A stretch of 64,000 nucleotides of DNA from Pseudomonas entomophila. GTDB lineage: Bacteria > Pseudomonadota > Gammaproteobacteria > Pseudomonadales > Pseudomonadaceae. How positions within the stretch are numbered: the first letter of the stretch is position 1; the number at the start of each line of letters is the position of its first letter. The position numbers were made by a program, and so were the translations under genes. The stretch covers positions 1,893,001 to 1,957,000 of the forward strand of contig NZ_CP063832.1 of the NCBI RefSeq assembly GCF_023277925.1. Reading direction: 5' to 3'. Shown here piece by piece: positions 17,467 through 27,951 of the stretch. The notes under the pieces are model-generated. The model saw only the letters and a list, made by a program, of their open reading frames with translations. It was not told where the DNA came from and made no database searches.

Positions 17467-17616
17467 ATGAACTACGCCACCTACGCCTACGCAAACACCT
17501 ACACCTGGCGATTTAGCCAATCCCGTTCGGGCCAGCCTGCCGCCTCCGTTCGGTCGATTTCCGGTGGCAATGCCGCACAACAAGCCCATTTGACGACCAG
17601 TCGAACACCTCGATAG
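17467..17616 (+). CDS. Leader peptide 2 (Tyr-rich small ORF between the terminator and the DAHP synthase gene)
   Basis: This 49-codon ORF starts with ATG 8 bp after GAGGA and encodes MNYATYAYANTYTWRFSQ at its N-terminus, with four Tyr, one Trp and one Phe in the first 16 residues. It lies past the intrinsic terminator, so it is transcribed only when leader 1 allows read-through. No second terminator with a U-run follows. Any effect would act on translation, RNA folding or rho access before the DAHP synthase start 49 bp downstream. The WRFSQ segment resembles WFSH at the end of leader 1. Function is inferred. Confidence 0.55.
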   Translation: MNYATYAYANTYTWRFSQSRSGQPAASVRSISGGNAAQQAHLTTSRTPR

Positions 17617-17665
17617 GGCCGACCGCGCGGGCCAGAACCCGCCGTCCGCCCAGGGAAGCACACGC

Positions 17666-18727
17666 ATGCAAGCCACCAATCTCGCCCTGCCCCTGACTCA
17701 ACCGCAAGCGGCCAACACCACCGTCAGCCAGCGCTTGCCCAGCCCGCACCTGCTCAAGCAGCAGATGCCGATGACCACCGAACTCGCCCAGCAAGTCCAG
17801 GCTCACCGCCAGGCAATCCGCGCCATCCTCGAAGGCCGCGACGAACGCCTGTTGGTGGTGGTCGGGCCGTGCTCGATCCACGACCCGCGCTCGGCCCTGG
17901 AATACGCCGACCGCCTGGCCGCCCTCAGCCGCGAAGTCGATGACAAGCTGCTGCTGGTGATGCGCGCCTACGTCGAGAAGCCCCGCACCACCGTGGGCTG
18001 GAAAGGCCTGGCCTACGACCCGCGCCTCGATGGCAGCGACGACATGCACGCCGGCATCGCCCTGTCCCGTGGCCTGATGCTGAGCATGCTCGAACGCGGC
18101 CTGCCGATTGCCACCGAGTTGCTGCAACCGATGGCCGCCGGCTACTTCGACGACCTGCTGGGCTGGGCCGCCATCGGCGCGCGCACCACCGAGTCGCAGA
18201 TCCACCGCGAGATGGTCAGTGGCCTGGAGTTGCCCGTGGGCTTCAAGAACGGCACCGACGGCGGCATCGGCATCGCTTGCGACGCCATGCGCAGCGCCGC
18301 CCACCCGCACCGGCATTTCGGCATGGACGCGCAAGGCTACCCGGCGATCATCGAGACCCTGGGCAACCCAGACACCCACCTGGTGCTGCGCGGCGGCCAC
18401 AAGGGCCCGAACTACGACACCGCCAGCATCGCCCAGGCCCGCCAGGGGCTGGCCAAGGCCGGGTTGCAGGCGCGGATCATGGTCGATTGCAGCCATGCCA
18501 ACAGCGGCAAGGACCCTGCGCGTCAGCCGGCGGTGTTCGACGAGGTGCTGGCGCAGCGGTTGGCCGGGGATCGTTCGATCGTCGGGGTGATGCTCGAAGG
18601 GCACCTGTTCGAGGGTTGCCAGGCGCTGGGCAAGGGGGCGTTGAAGTACGGGGTGTCGATTACTGACGGGTGCCTGGGGTGGGGCTCGACCGAGGCCCTG
18701 CTGCGTGAAGCGGCTAAGCGGTTGTGA
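17666..18727 (+). CDS. aroF: 3-deoxy-7-phosphoheptulonate (DAHP) synthase, class I
   Basis: This encodes a 353-residue enzyme that condenses phosphoenolpyruvate and erythrose-4-phosphate, the first step of the shikimate pathway. Class I (AroFGH) signatures are complete: VVGPCSIHDPRSALEYA, VMRAYVEKPRTTVGWKG, VGFKNGTDGG, LRGGHKGPNY and MVDCSHANSGKD. These contain the PEP-binding Lys/Arg and the metal ligands Cys, His, Glu and Asp. An N-terminal extension (MQATNLALPLTQPQ) precedes the regulatory arm. It is preceded by two aromatic-rich leader ORFs and an attenuator. Which aromatic amino acid inhibits the enzyme cannot be read from sequence alone, and the choice of paralogue name is tentative. 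Confidence 0.93.
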   Translation: MQATNLALPLTQPQAANTTVSQRLPSPHLLKQQMPMTTELAQQVQAHRQAIRAILEGRDERLLVVVGPCSIHDPRSALEYADRLAALSREVDDKLLLVMRAYVEKPRTTVGWKGLAYDPRLDGSDDMHAGIALSRGLMLSMLERGLPIATELLQPMAAGYFDDLLGWAAIGARTTESQIHREMVSGLELPVGFKNGTDGGIGIACDAMRSAAHPHRHFGMDAQGYPAIIETLGNPDTHLVLRGGHKGPNYDTASIAQARQGLAKAGLQARIMVDCSHANSGKDPARQPAVFDEVLAQRLAGDRSIVGVMLEGHLFEGCQALGKGALKYGVSITDGCLGWGSTEALLREAAKRL

Positions 18728-18767
18728 TAGCTGGTAGGTGAAATTAACGTCGATGTTCAGTGGTAGA

Positions 18768-18801
18768 GCACCCGCATTGCGCCTTGACGCAATACGGGTG
18801 C
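18768..18801. terminator. Bidirectional terminator hairpin between aroF and the Ig-like protein gene
   Basis: GCACCCGCATTGCG and ACGCAATACGGGTGC form a 14-bp stem with one mismatch and a short CTTG loop. It stands between two convergent genes, 40 bp after aroF and 20 bp after the end of the opposite gene. The flanking bases lack long T-runs, so efficiency is uncertain. Confidence 0.65.
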
Positions 18802-18820
18802 CTTGATTACAGAGAGTCAG

Positions 18821-21685
18821 TTACAACGGTTTGAACACAACTCCGTTCATGGTCGCATTGTGGGCAGCGCTGGCGGGGAGCCAATAATGAACGTCGTTAC
18901 CGCCATAGTTCCAGAAGTGATAACCTTGCGGAGGCTGGTTATACACCCAGGTATGGTAGGTGAACGGCTGGCTATAGACCCGTCGGATGTCATTAACCTG
19001 GGCCCCGGTGATCGTCGATGCACCGGAGACACTCGCCGCCCAGTTACTGAATTGCGTCGGGGTTATCCGTGCCGTGTTGATCACCGCGGTGAAGACATTG
19101 GTGACTTGAACGGGATAAGACACCGTACTGCTTCCATCAGTTACCGAAATTGTCGCGTTTCCGTTCCTGTTCCCCGTCACTTTCCCTTGTGCAGTTACCG
19201 AAGCCACGGCTGCATTGCTTGAAGTGTAGGTGTAACTGTTTCTTCCACCCGTCGCGGTTCGTACCGCCGTGTTGCCAATCGAGTCCAATCCGGTCCTTGG
19301 ACGCCCTGCAATCTTCACCGAAACTCCGTTCAGTACCATGGTGTTGGTGTCGATGCTCAACACCGCGTTCACATTCAACCGCAAAGGGTTGGAGAAGGCA
19401 AAGTCATCCTGGCCATGTCGCTTGCGCTGATAACGGACGATGACATCCTTCCCGACATTGGCAAGCACCACGCTGCGCGGCACATTGAAAGTCAAGGTGC
19501 CGATCTGGTCGACCGTCTGCACCTCGCTCTCGAAACCCGGGGCACCGTCGAACACCAACCGCACCTGATCCAACGGCAGCATGCCCTGGTACGCCACCGT
19601 GAAGGTCGCCCCCGGCGTGAGCGGCACCCGGGCCGGGTCAAGGACCCCATTTTCAGCCTCCTGCGACACCGGCGGGACTCTGTCCCAGGGTGTATCGGCC
19701 GAGGCGATAATCAGTGTCGCAGTGCCCGACAAACGCACGCCACTGCCGTTGCGAACCGTGTAGAACACCTGAATGACTTGACCCAGGCCTGCCTCCACAA
19801 CGCCTGTCGGTACGCTGAAGGCCATGGGCACACCGGCGTCCGCAACCTGGACATCAGTGAATGTGGCCGCCACCGTGCGCCCGATCCAGCTCAAGGTCAC
19901 CCGGTCTTCGTTCTGCAGCAGCGCGGGAATATTGACGGTAGTCGCCCCTGGCCGCAGCAGCCCGTTCTGCGCGCCCACCACGATCGGTATCTGCAGCAGG
20001 TCCACCTGCTCGCCCACCAGCAAATGCAACGCCTCGGAGGACTGCCCGCCAGCCCCCGCCTGAACAACGTCGTAGCTGACCCTGAGGTTGCCACCGGTCA
20101 GCAACGCGAACTGGTCAGCCACCGTGCGCTCCATGCGGCCCAGGTTCGCCTCATTCTGCGACACCCGTGCCAACGGCACTGTCCGTTCGATCACGCCAGT
20201 CGACGAACGCCCACTCAGGACCAGCTGTGCGCGATCGCCCAGGTTCATACCCGGCCACGCAATCGTAGCGGTGATCGCCGCCAGGTTACCGGGTAACAGA
20301 TTACCCACCGCTTCAACCACCTCCGGCGCCGGCAGGCGCTGGACCTTGCCTTGTACCGTCAACGTATTGCGCCGTGAGCGCCAGACCATTTCGCCATTGC
20401 GATACACCTGGTAGCTGACCCGCAACTGCCCATTCGCCCCCCTTACCAAGTCGGCGTTGGGAATCGTGCCAAAGCGATCCCCTGGGTACGGTTCACTGAC
20501 TGTCCGCTGAATGATGATGTCGGGCAGCGTAACCGTGAAACGCTGACCATCGACCGTAGTGATCTCGTAGATGAACCGCAACTTGTCGCCCAACAGAATG
20601 ATCGGGCGCATGACGTACACCTGCATCCGTGCATCCCGCGAGCCCACCTCGTCCAACGACAGCTGCCCCTCATGGATCTCGTCACCGATCAGAACCTGGG
20701 GAGACTCCAGCAATGAACCATCATCGAACTCAGGCAGCAGTTCGAGCACACCAGACCATTTCTCCGAGAAGTTCTCGACCTCGTCATGCACCCGCCAGAC
20801 CACATGCACGACCTCCAGATCCTTGATCGGCTCCAGCAGTCCAACATCGATCAGGAAACTGACGGGGTTGTCGACCTCCCCTTCTTCCAGCGTATGGGTG
20901 AAGTAGACACCGCCCACGCTCAGGGTAATGACATCCCGCACCCGCATCTGCGGGTACGCATCGAGGGTGACCGGAATCTGCAGTCCAGGCGTCAGCGCCT
21001 CCGGCAGCACCAGCTGCGCGGCATGCAGCTCCGAATGCCAGGCTTCGTCGGGCTTGCGGTCCGGGCCACCAGGCAAGGTATCTTTGTAGAATACTGTCAG
21101 CTTCACCGAGTCTTCCGTGTTCTGCGAAGCCACACGGGTGACCCGCACATACCACTGGGCGAAACCGGTGACAGCTCGCTCGATGGGTACGTTGGAAGTG
21201 ATATTGGCACCCGCCTGCGCCTGTTCTGGCGAGACCACTTCGGTGCGCACGGCAATCGGGTTGGGTTGCCCAGCCGGGTGCCAGAACAGCTCGATGCTGT
21301 CCCCCGCGCTCATGTTGTCGTAGGCTTGCAGGGTCACTGGCAGCCCGGTGACCGGGCTGACGTGCACGGCGGCGCGGTTGAGCCCGAAGTGCGCGTCCAC
21401 CACCGGCGCGCGGGCCCCGGTCGGGAAGGCCGGGCGCACCGCCATGGTCCCCGAGCCCGCGATGCCGCTGTTCAGATGGAAGGCCTGGTTGAAATCCTCC
21501 ACCCCCTCCAACACCCGCTTCGGCTCCGGCTCGGGGGCAGCCACCGTGGGCATCATTGAACCTTCGCCGCCAGGCAGCGGCGCAAGCTCACCCGGCGGTT
21601 CGCCCTGCCCGCTGTCGGGTACCACCGGGGTCACCTGGTCAATCGGTACTTCGCCACCCAGTTTATTGAAATCTTCGAGATCCAT
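18821..21685 (-). CDS. Large Ig-like (Big-type) repeat protein, function unknown
   Basis: This is a 954-residue protein starting MDLEDFNKLGGEVPIDQ, with no signal peptide or membrane segment visible. After a Pro-rich acidic head (residues 20-70) it consists of about seven all-beta modules of 100-130 residues. Each carries a recurring phrase like LRPGATTVNIPALLQNEDRVTLSW or LLPGNLAAITATIAWPGMNL. A Big_2-like domain follows near residues 770-860 (SSNAAVASVTAQGKVTGNRN). The last 90 residues form a Trp/Tyr/His-rich tail (YHFWNYGGNDVHYW). Such proteins occur in Pseudomonas as putative surface or exported Ig-like proteins; the export route is unknown. It is monocistronic and convergent with aroF. 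An RBS (GGAG region) lies upstream of 21685. Confidence 0.75.
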   Translation of the reverse strand: MDLEDFNKLGGEVPIDQVTPVVPDSGQGEPPGELAPLPGGEGSMMPTVAAPEPEPKRVLEGVEDFNQAFHLNSGIAGSGTMAVRPAFPTGARAPVVDAHFGLNRAAVHVSPVTGLPVTLQAYDNMSAGDSIELFWHPAGQPNPIAVRTEVVSPEQAQAGANITSNVPIERAVTGFAQWYVRVTRVASQNTEDSVKLTVFYKDTLPGGPDRKPDEAWHSELHAAQLVLPEALTPGLQIPVTLDAYPQMRVRDVITLSVGGVYFTHTLEEGEVDNPVSFLIDVGLLEPIKDLEVVHVVWRVHDEVENFSEKWSGVLELLPEFDDGSLLESPQVLIGDEIHEGQLSLDEVGSRDARMQVYVMRPIILLGDKLRFIYEITTVDGQRFTVTLPDIIIQRTVSEPYPGDRFGTIPNADLVRGANGQLRVSYQVYRNGEMVWRSRRNTLTVQGKVQRLPAPEVVEAVGNLLPGNLAAITATIAWPGMNLGDRAQLVLSGRSSTGVIERTVPLARVSQNEANLGRMERTVADQFALLTGGNLRVSYDVVQAGAGGQSSEALHLLVGEQVDLLQIPIVVGAQNGLLRPGATTVNIPALLQNEDRVTLSWIGRTVAATFTDVQVADAGVPMAFSVPTGVVEAGLGQVIQVFYTVRNGSGVRLSGTATLIIASADTPWDRVPPVSQEAENGVLDPARVPLTPGATFTVAYQGMLPLDQVRLVFDGAPGFESEVQTVDQIGTLTFNVPRSVVLANVGKDVIVRYQRKRHGQDDFAFSNPLRLNVNAVLSIDTNTMVLNGVSVKIAGRPRTGLDSIGNTAVRTATGGRNSYTYTSSNAAVASVTAQGKVTGNRNGNATISVTDGSSTVSYPVQVTNVFTAVINTARITPTQFSNWAASVSGASTITGAQVNDIRRVYSQPFTYHTWVYNQPPQGYHFWNYGGNDVHYWLPASAAHNATMNGVVFKPL

Positions 21686-21846
21686 GAATGCTGCCCACCG
21701 TTTGAGGAGCGCCAGTGCTCATCGCCTAATGTCCTTGCTGGCGGTGGCTGCCACAACTGGCAAAAATGACAGGTCCGCCACAGCGCCTCACTGCGCAACA
21801 CCCACTTTTAAGCTACCCTGTGCCTTTCCACTCAAGGAGTTACCCC

Positions 21847-22128
21847 ATGGCCCGCGCCACCGCCCGCCACATCCTGGTTGCGACTGAAGACCAGTGCAAC
21901 GAACTCAAAGCACAAATCGAAGCCGGCGCCGACTTCGCCGAAATTGCCAAAGCAAACTCCACCTGCCCCTCCAGCCGCCAGGGCGGCGACCTGGGCTCGT
22001 TCGGCCCGGGCCAGATGGTCCGTGAGTTCGACACGGTGGTGTTCAGCGCGCCGCTGAACGTCGTGCAAGGTCCGGTGAAGACCCAGTTCGGCTACCACCT
22101 GCTGGAAGTGACCAGCCGTCAGGACTAA
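21847..22128 (+). CDS. Small parvulin-type peptidyl-prolyl cis-trans isomerase (PpiC), copy 1
   Basis: This is a 93-residue single-domain parvulin. Family marks are ARHILVATEDQCNELK, GADFAEIAKANSTCPSS, GGDLGSFGPGQMV, and FGYHLLEV at the C-terminus. It lacks a signal peptide, so it acts in the cytoplasm as E. coli PpiC does. The start at 21847 follows AAGGAG by 8 bp; earlier in-frame starts lack an RBS. A second PpiC-type gene lies 10 kb away (32264). A BIME begins 25 bp after the stop. Confidence 0.92.
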   Translation: MARATARHILVATEDQCNELKAQIEAGADFAEIAKANSTCPSSRQGGDLGSFGPGQMVREFDTVVFSAPLNVVQGPVKTQFGYHLLEVTSRQD

Positions 22129-22152
22129 GTCATCGCAGACGATGACTGGCCT

Positions 22153-22240
22153 TGTAGGAGCGGATTCATCCGCGATAGCGCCGGGACAGGCAATGCCGTT
22201 GCCTGGGAAGACGCTTTCGCGGATGAATCCGCTCCTACAG
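22153..22240. repeat. REP pair overlapping the start of the peptide-binding protein gene
   Basis: TGTAGGAGCGGATTCATCCG opens the element and CGGATGAATCCGCTCCTACA closes it. The ATG of GGATGAATCC (22223) is the best start codon of the next gene, so the repeat supplies the first six codons. Confidence 0.88.
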
Positions 22241-24058
22241 GGCCTCTGTGGCCTGATGCTGTCGTGCATGGCCAACGCCGCCCCGACCCACGCCCTCACC
22301 GTCTACGGTGAAGCCCCCCGCTACCCCGAACGCTTCCAGCACTTCGCCTACGTCAACCCCGACGCCCCCAAGGGCGGCAGCCTGCGCCGCTCGGCCCTCG
22401 AGATCGGCCAGTTCGACCATGTCCTGCCCTACATCGACAAAGGCATCGGCGTCAGCCAGGTCGATGGCTGGCTGTACGCGCCCCTGGCGCTGCGTTCGCT
22501 CGACGAGCCTTACACCGTCTATGGCCTGATCGCCCGGCGCATGGAGCGTGGCCCGGATGATGCCTGGCTGCGTTTCGACATCGACCCGCGCGCCACCTTC
22601 GCCGATGGCAAGCCGGTGCGCGCCGAAGACGTGCGCTTCACCTTCGAACTGCTGATGAGCAAGGGCAGCCTCAAGTACCGTACCCAGTTCGCCGACGTGG
22701 CCGCGGTGACCGTCGAAGGCCCGTTGCGAGTGCGCTTCGACTTCAATAAGCCCCACGGCCGCACCTTGGCGCTCGACCTGGCCAGCCTGCCAGTGCTGCC
22801 CGAGCACGACTGGCAACAGCGCGACTTCGCCAATGGCGCCGGCTTCGACAAGCCGGTGGGCAGCGGCCCCTACCGCATCGAGCGGATCGACAACGGCCGC
22901 AGCATCACCTTCGAACGCGACCCAAACTGGTGGGCGAAAGACCTGCCGGCCACGCGTGGCCAGTACAATTTCCAGCACCTGCGCATCGAGTACTTCGGCG
23001 ACACCGAGGTGGCGCGGCAAGTGCTCAAGGGCGGCGGCTACGACTACAACCGCGAATTCTCCGCCACCGCCTACACCCTCGGTTACAACGGCGCGGCCCT
23101 GGATGACGGGCGCCTGCAGCGCGCCCAGCTCGGCCCGGCCAAGCCCCAGGTCGCCCAGGGCTTTGTGTTCAACCTGGACAAGCCGCCGTTCAAGGACCGC
23201 CGCGTGCGCCAGGCCCTGGCCCTGCTCTGGGACTTCGAATGGAGCAACCGGCAGATGATGCGCAACCTGTACGTTCGCCAGCAAAGTGTGTTCTCCAACA
23301 CACCACTGGCGGCGCGCACGCTGCCCGACGCGGGCGAGCTCGAGCTGCTCGAACCGCTGCGTGGCCAGGTGCCCGACGAGGTCTTCGATCACGTGTTCAG
23401 CGCCCCCGTCACCGACGGTTCGGGCCTCATCCGCCCGCAACAGCTGCAGGCCCTTGCCCTGCTTGATGCCGCAGGCTGGCACCCGGACGGCGACCGCCTG
23501 GTCAACGCGCAGGGCGAACCGCTGAGCTTCACCTTCCTCAACGGCCAGTCGGGCATGGAGCGCCTGCTGCTGCCCTGGAAGCGCAACCTGGCGCAGATCG
23601 GCATCGAGCTGAACATCCGCAACGTCGACGCGGCGCAGTACGTCAACCGGCTGATGGCCCGCGACTACGACATGATCGTCACCGGCTATCCGGTGACCCT
23701 GTCGCCGGGCAGCGAGCTTTACAACTACTTCGGTTCAGCGGCGGCCAACGACCCGGGGTCGAACAACCAGATGGTGCTCAAGGACCCGGCCGTGGACCAC
23801 CTGATCGATGGGCTGGTACGCGCCAGCACCCAGGCCGACATGCTGCGCCACGCCCATGCCCTGGACCGGGTCCTGCAATGGAACTACTACTGGATCCCCA
23901 ACTACTATCCGCCCGGCAGCTCCACCGTGTGGTGGAACCGCTTCGGCCTGCCCAAGGTGCAGGCTACCTATGACGAAGGCCTGGACACCTGGTGGGAAGT
24001 CAGCCCCACGGCGCTGACCAACCAGCAGATGGACGCGCTGCGGAACACTTCACCATGA
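22223..24058 (+). CDS. YejA-like periplasmic oligopeptide-binding protein of an ABC importer
   Basis: This is a family-5 extracellular solute-binding protein. The mature part starts with [20 protein letters not shown] and VNPDAPKGG, typical of YejA-type proteins. The domain has [36 protein letters not shown] and [14 protein letters not shown] in order. The start at 22223 gives 611 residues with signal [19 protein letters not shown], which has an AxA cleavage site but no Lys/Arg in its n-region. That unusual signal comes from the overlapping REP element; an alternative is ATG 22256. The stop overlaps the next start (ATGA). The likely ligand is a peptide. Confidence 0.85.
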   Translation: MNPLLQGLCGLMLSCMANAAPTHALTVYGEAPRYPERFQHFAYVNPDAPKGGSLRRSALEIGQFDHVLPYIDKGIGVSQVDGWLYAPLALRSLDEPYTVYGLIARRMERGPDDAWLRFDIDPRATFADGKPVRAEDVRFTFELLMSKGSLKYRTQFADVAAVTVEGPLRVRFDFNKPHGRTLALDLASLPVLPEHDWQQRDFANGAGFDKPVGSGPYRIERIDNGRSITFERDPNWWAKDLPATRGQYNFQHLRIEYFGDTEVARQVLKGGGYDYNREFSATAYTLGYNGAALDDGRLQRAQLGPAKPQVAQGFVFNLDKPPFKDRRVRQALALLWDFEWSNRQMMRNLYVRQQSVFSNTPLAARTLPDAGELELLEPLRGQVPDEVFDHVFSAPVTDGSGLIRPQQLQALALLDAAGWHPDGDRLVNAQGEPLSFTFLNGQSGMERLLLPWKRNLAQIGIELNIRNVDAAQYVNRLMARDYDMIVTGYPVTLSPGSELYNYFGSAAANDPGSNNQMVLKDPAVDHLIDGLVRASTQADMLRHAHALDRVLQWNYYWIPNYYPPGSSTVWWNRFGLPKVQATYDEGLDTWWEVSPTALTNQQMDALRNTSP

Positions 24059-25113
24059 CCGCCTACATCCTGCGCCGCCTGCTGCTGATCATCCCCACGC
24101 TGCTGGCGATCCTGCTGGTCAACTTCGCCATCGTCCAGGCCGCGCCGGGCGGCCCGGTGGAGCAGGCGGTGGCGCGCCTGCAAGGGCTCGGCGGCGGCGC
24201 GCCGGGCGCCCGGGTCGAGGCCGTGCACAGCGAGTCCCGCGCCACCCGGGGCCTGGACCCGAAACTGATCGAAGAGATCAAGCACCAGTACGGTTTCGAC
24301 AAGTCGGCCCCCGAGCGCCTGTGGCTGATGCTCGGCCAGTACGCCCGGCTGGACTTCGGCCAGAGCTTCTTTCGCGGCGCCAAGGTCACCGAGCTGATCG
24401 TCGAGAAATTGCCGGTCACTCTGTCGCTGGGCTTCTGGGCGACCCTGATCACCTACCTGGTGTCGATCCCGCTGGGCATCCGCAAGGCCGTGCGCCACGG
24501 CAGCCGCTTCGACGCCTGGAGCAGCGCACTGATCGTGATTGGCTACGCCCTGCCCTCGTTCCTGTTCGCCCTGCTACTGATCGTGCTGTTCGCCGGGGGC
24601 ACCTCACTGAACTGGTTCCCGGTGCGCGGGCTGGTGTCGGACGCCTTCGACCAGCTCAGCCTGCTGGGCAAGCTCGCCGACTACTTCTGGCACCTGGTGC
24701 TGCCGGTGGGCGCCCTGGTGATCGGCGGCTTCGCCACCCTCACGCTACTGACCAAGAACGCCTTCCTCGACGAGATCGCCCGCCAGTATGTGGTCACCGC
24801 CCGGGCCAAGGGCCTGAGCGAGCGCCGGGTGCTGTACGGCCATGTGCTGCGCAACGCCATGCTGCTGGTGGTGGCCGGCCTGCCCCAGGCGCTGATCACG
24901 GTGTTCTTCGCCGGCTCCCTGCTGATCGAGGTGATCTTCTCCCTCGACGGGCTTGGGCGCATGAGCTATGAGGCGGCGGTGTCACGGGACTACCCGGTGG
25001 TGTTCGGCACGTTGTTCATTTTCACCTTGGCCGGGTTGCTGATCCGCCTGGTCGGTGACCTGTGCTACACCGCGCTCGACCCGCGCATCGACTTCGACAC
25101 GAGGGCGCATTGA
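24055..25113 (+). CDS. yejB: YejB-like peptide ABC transporter permease
   Basis: This is a 352-residue inner-membrane permease of the BinPDT_1/DppB group. [20 protein letters not shown] is the first helix, followed by a long periplasmic segment (residues about 30-110) typical of YejB. Five further helices follow. The EAA loop that contacts the ATPase is seen in [20 protein letters not shown]. It overlaps the binding-protein stop by 4 bp and the next start by 1 bp, so the three genes are translationally coupled. The C-terminus ([10 protein letters not shown]) is the standard family ending. Confidence 0.9.
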   Translation: MTAYILRRLLLIIPTLLAILLVNFAIVQAAPGGPVEQAVARLQGLGGGAPGARVEAVHSESRATRGLDPKLIEEIKHQYGFDKSAPERLWLMLGQYARLDFGQSFFRGAKVTELIVEKLPVTLSLGFWATLITYLVSIPLGIRKAVRHGSRFDAWSSALIVIGYALPSFLFALLLIVLFAGGTSLNWFPVRGLVSDAFDQLSLLGKLADYFWHLVLPVGALVIGGFATLTLLTKNAFLDEIARQYVVTARAKGLSERRVLYGHVLRNAMLLVVAGLPQALITVFFAGSLLIEVIFSLDGLGRMSYEAAVSRDYPVVFGTLFIFTLAGLLIRLVGDLCYTALDPRIDFDTRAH

Positions 25114-26129
25114 TGCTCTCGCCCGTTTCCCTGCGCCGCCTGCGACGCTTTCGTGCCAATCGCCGGGGCTGGATCTCGCTGTGGCTGTTCGCAGGTCTCT
25201 TGCTGCTGAGCCTCGGCGCCGAGCTGGTCGCCAACGACAAGCCGTTGCTGCTTTCGTACAAGGGTGAGTTCTACACCCCTGCGCTCAAGCGCTACACCGA
25301 GCAACAGTTTGGCGGCCAGCTGCCGTTCCAGCCCGACTACCGCAGCCAGTACGTGCGACAGCTGATCGAGCGCCAGGGTGGCTGGATGCTGTTCGCGCCG
25401 ATCCCGTTCAGCGCCGACACCCCCAACTACGACTTGCAGGTGCCGACCCCAAGCCCACCCAGCGCGAGCAACTGGCTGGGCACCGACGACCAGGGGCGCG
25501 ATGTGCTGGCCCGGGTGCTGTACGGCACTCGCGTGTCGTTGCTGTTCGCCTTCGCGTTGACCGTGCTCAGCGTGCTGATCGGCGTGACCGCCGGCGCCCT
25601 GCAGGGCTACCACGGCGGCTGGGTCGACCTGCTTGGGCAGCGTTTGCTGGAGGTGTGGTCGGGGTTGCCGGTGCTGTACCTGCTGATCATTCTGTCCGGT
25701 TTCGTCGAGCCAGATTTCTGGTGGTTGCTGGGGATCATGGCGCTGTTCTCGTGGCTTGCCCTGGTCGATGTGGTGCGCGCCGAGTTTCTTCGCGGGCGCA
25801 ACCTGGAGTACGTGCAGGCCGCGCGGGCACTGGGCTTGCCGGACACCCAGGTGATGCTGCGGCATATCCTGCCCAACGCCATGAACGCGACGCTGACCTA
25901 CATCCCCTTCATGCTCACCGGGGCGATCACCACCCTCACCGCGCTGGACTTCCTTGGCTTCGGCATGCCGGCCGGCAGCGCCTCGCTGGGCGAGCTGGTG
26001 ACCCAGGGCAAGCAGCACCTGGAAGCACCTTGGCTGGGGTTCACCGCATTCTTCGCCCTGGCGCTGATCCTGTCGTTGCTGGTATTCATCGGCGATGCCC
26101 TGCGCGAGGCGTTCGATCCACGCCGATAG
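25113..26129 (+). CDS. yejE: YejE-like peptide ABC transporter permease
   Basis: This is a 338-residue second permease subunit of the DppC group. The N-terminal RRFRANRRGWISLWLF and the long loop with YKGEFYTPALKRYTEQQFGG are typical of YejE. The core has SNWLGTDDQGRDVLARVLYG and the EAA loop EYVQAARALGLPDTQVMLRH. The start at 25113 uses TGATG overlap with yejB. The stop codon TAG lies in the first bases of a REP element. The ATPase gene (yejF) that usually follows is absent here; a regulator gene is next. Confidence 0.9.
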   Translation: MLSPVSLRRLRRFRANRRGWISLWLFAGLLLLSLGAELVANDKPLLLSYKGEFYTPALKRYTEQQFGGQLPFQPDYRSQYVRQLIERQGGWMLFAPIPFSADTPNYDLQVPTPSPPSASNWLGTDDQGRDVLARVLYGTRVSLLFAFALTVLSVLIGVTAGALQGYHGGWVDLLGQRLLEVWSGLPVLYLLIILSGFVEPDFWWLLGIMALFSWLALVDVVRAEFLRGRNLEYVQAARALGLPDTQVMLRHILPNAMNATLTYIPFMLTGAITTLTALDFLGFGMPAGSASLGELVTQGKQHLEAPWLGFTAFFALALILSLLVFIGDALREAFDPRR

Positions 26130-26170
26130 GCGCCGGCCTTGCCGGTGTTCGCGGCTGAAGCCGCGCCTAC
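26127..26170. repeat. REP-like element overlapping the yejE stop codon
   Basis: TAGGCGCCGGCCTTGCCGG and GCGGCTGAAGCCGCGCCTAC form an imperfect palindrome. Its first three bases are the TAG stop of yejE. Confidence 0.7.
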
Positions 26171-26198
26171 ACATTCACTTCGATTGGGTTTCGCGACC

Positions 26199-27587
<1,389 letters not shown>

Positions 27588-27665
27588 GATTTGTGTTTCT
27601 ATTTTGAGATGGTTATCTGGAGAGCTGTAGCGCCTTTGCAACCGAGCGCCGCTCAAGCGGCGCAT

Positions 27666-27791
27666 CGCGGATGAATCCGCTCCTACAGATGACCGAAAAG
27701 CCCAGTAAACCTGGCCTTACAGGTGAGGCACATTGCAACACACGTAGGAGCGGATTTATCCGCGATACGCCGCGCGGGCGGCGCTCGATCT
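27666..27791. repeat. Cluster of REP elements between hbcR and the ketone-body promoter
   Basis: One REP (GCGGATGAATCCGCTCCTAC, about 27668-27688) and an inverted one (GTAGGAGCGGATTTATCCGC, from 27744) flank about 55 bp. The second continues into CGCCGCGCGGGCGGCGCTCG, a hairpin type that recurs at 57278 and 61369. Confidence 0.8.
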
Positions 27792-27821
27792 TGAACGCGC
27801 AACAACGCTGCTGCCAGGCCA

Positions 27822-27843
27822 AAAGTCTCAAATTCGAGACTTT
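27822..27843. promoter_or_regulatory. Palindrome AAAGTCTC-N6-GAGACTTT (candidate upstream activator site 2)
   Basis: Eight-bp perfect arms flank a 6-bp centre. The centre is about 60 bp upstream of the sigma-54 -24 element (roughly -85 from the expected start of transcription), a usual enhancer position. The inner core TCTCAAATTCGAGA resembles the palindrome at 27576. Confidence 0.6.
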
Positions 27844-27890
27844 ATGCGCTTAGCTCTTGGTTTTACCTAATAAAATCAACAACTTAACAA

Positions 27891-27907
27891 TTGGCACGAT
27901 TCCCGCT
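27891..27907 (+). promoter_or_regulatory. Sigma-54 (-24/-12) promoter of the ketone-body operon
   Basis: TTGGCACGATTCCCGCT matches the sigma-54 consensus TTGGCACG-N4-TTGCT, with GG at 27893-27894 and GC at 27905-27906 separated by 10 bp. It lies 45 bp before the permease start, in an AT-rich region, downstream of an enhancer-binding-protein gene. Confidence 0.88.
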
Positions 27908-27951
27908 ATCTCCCCAGCAACCATAAAAACAACACCCTGGAGACCCCCTCG

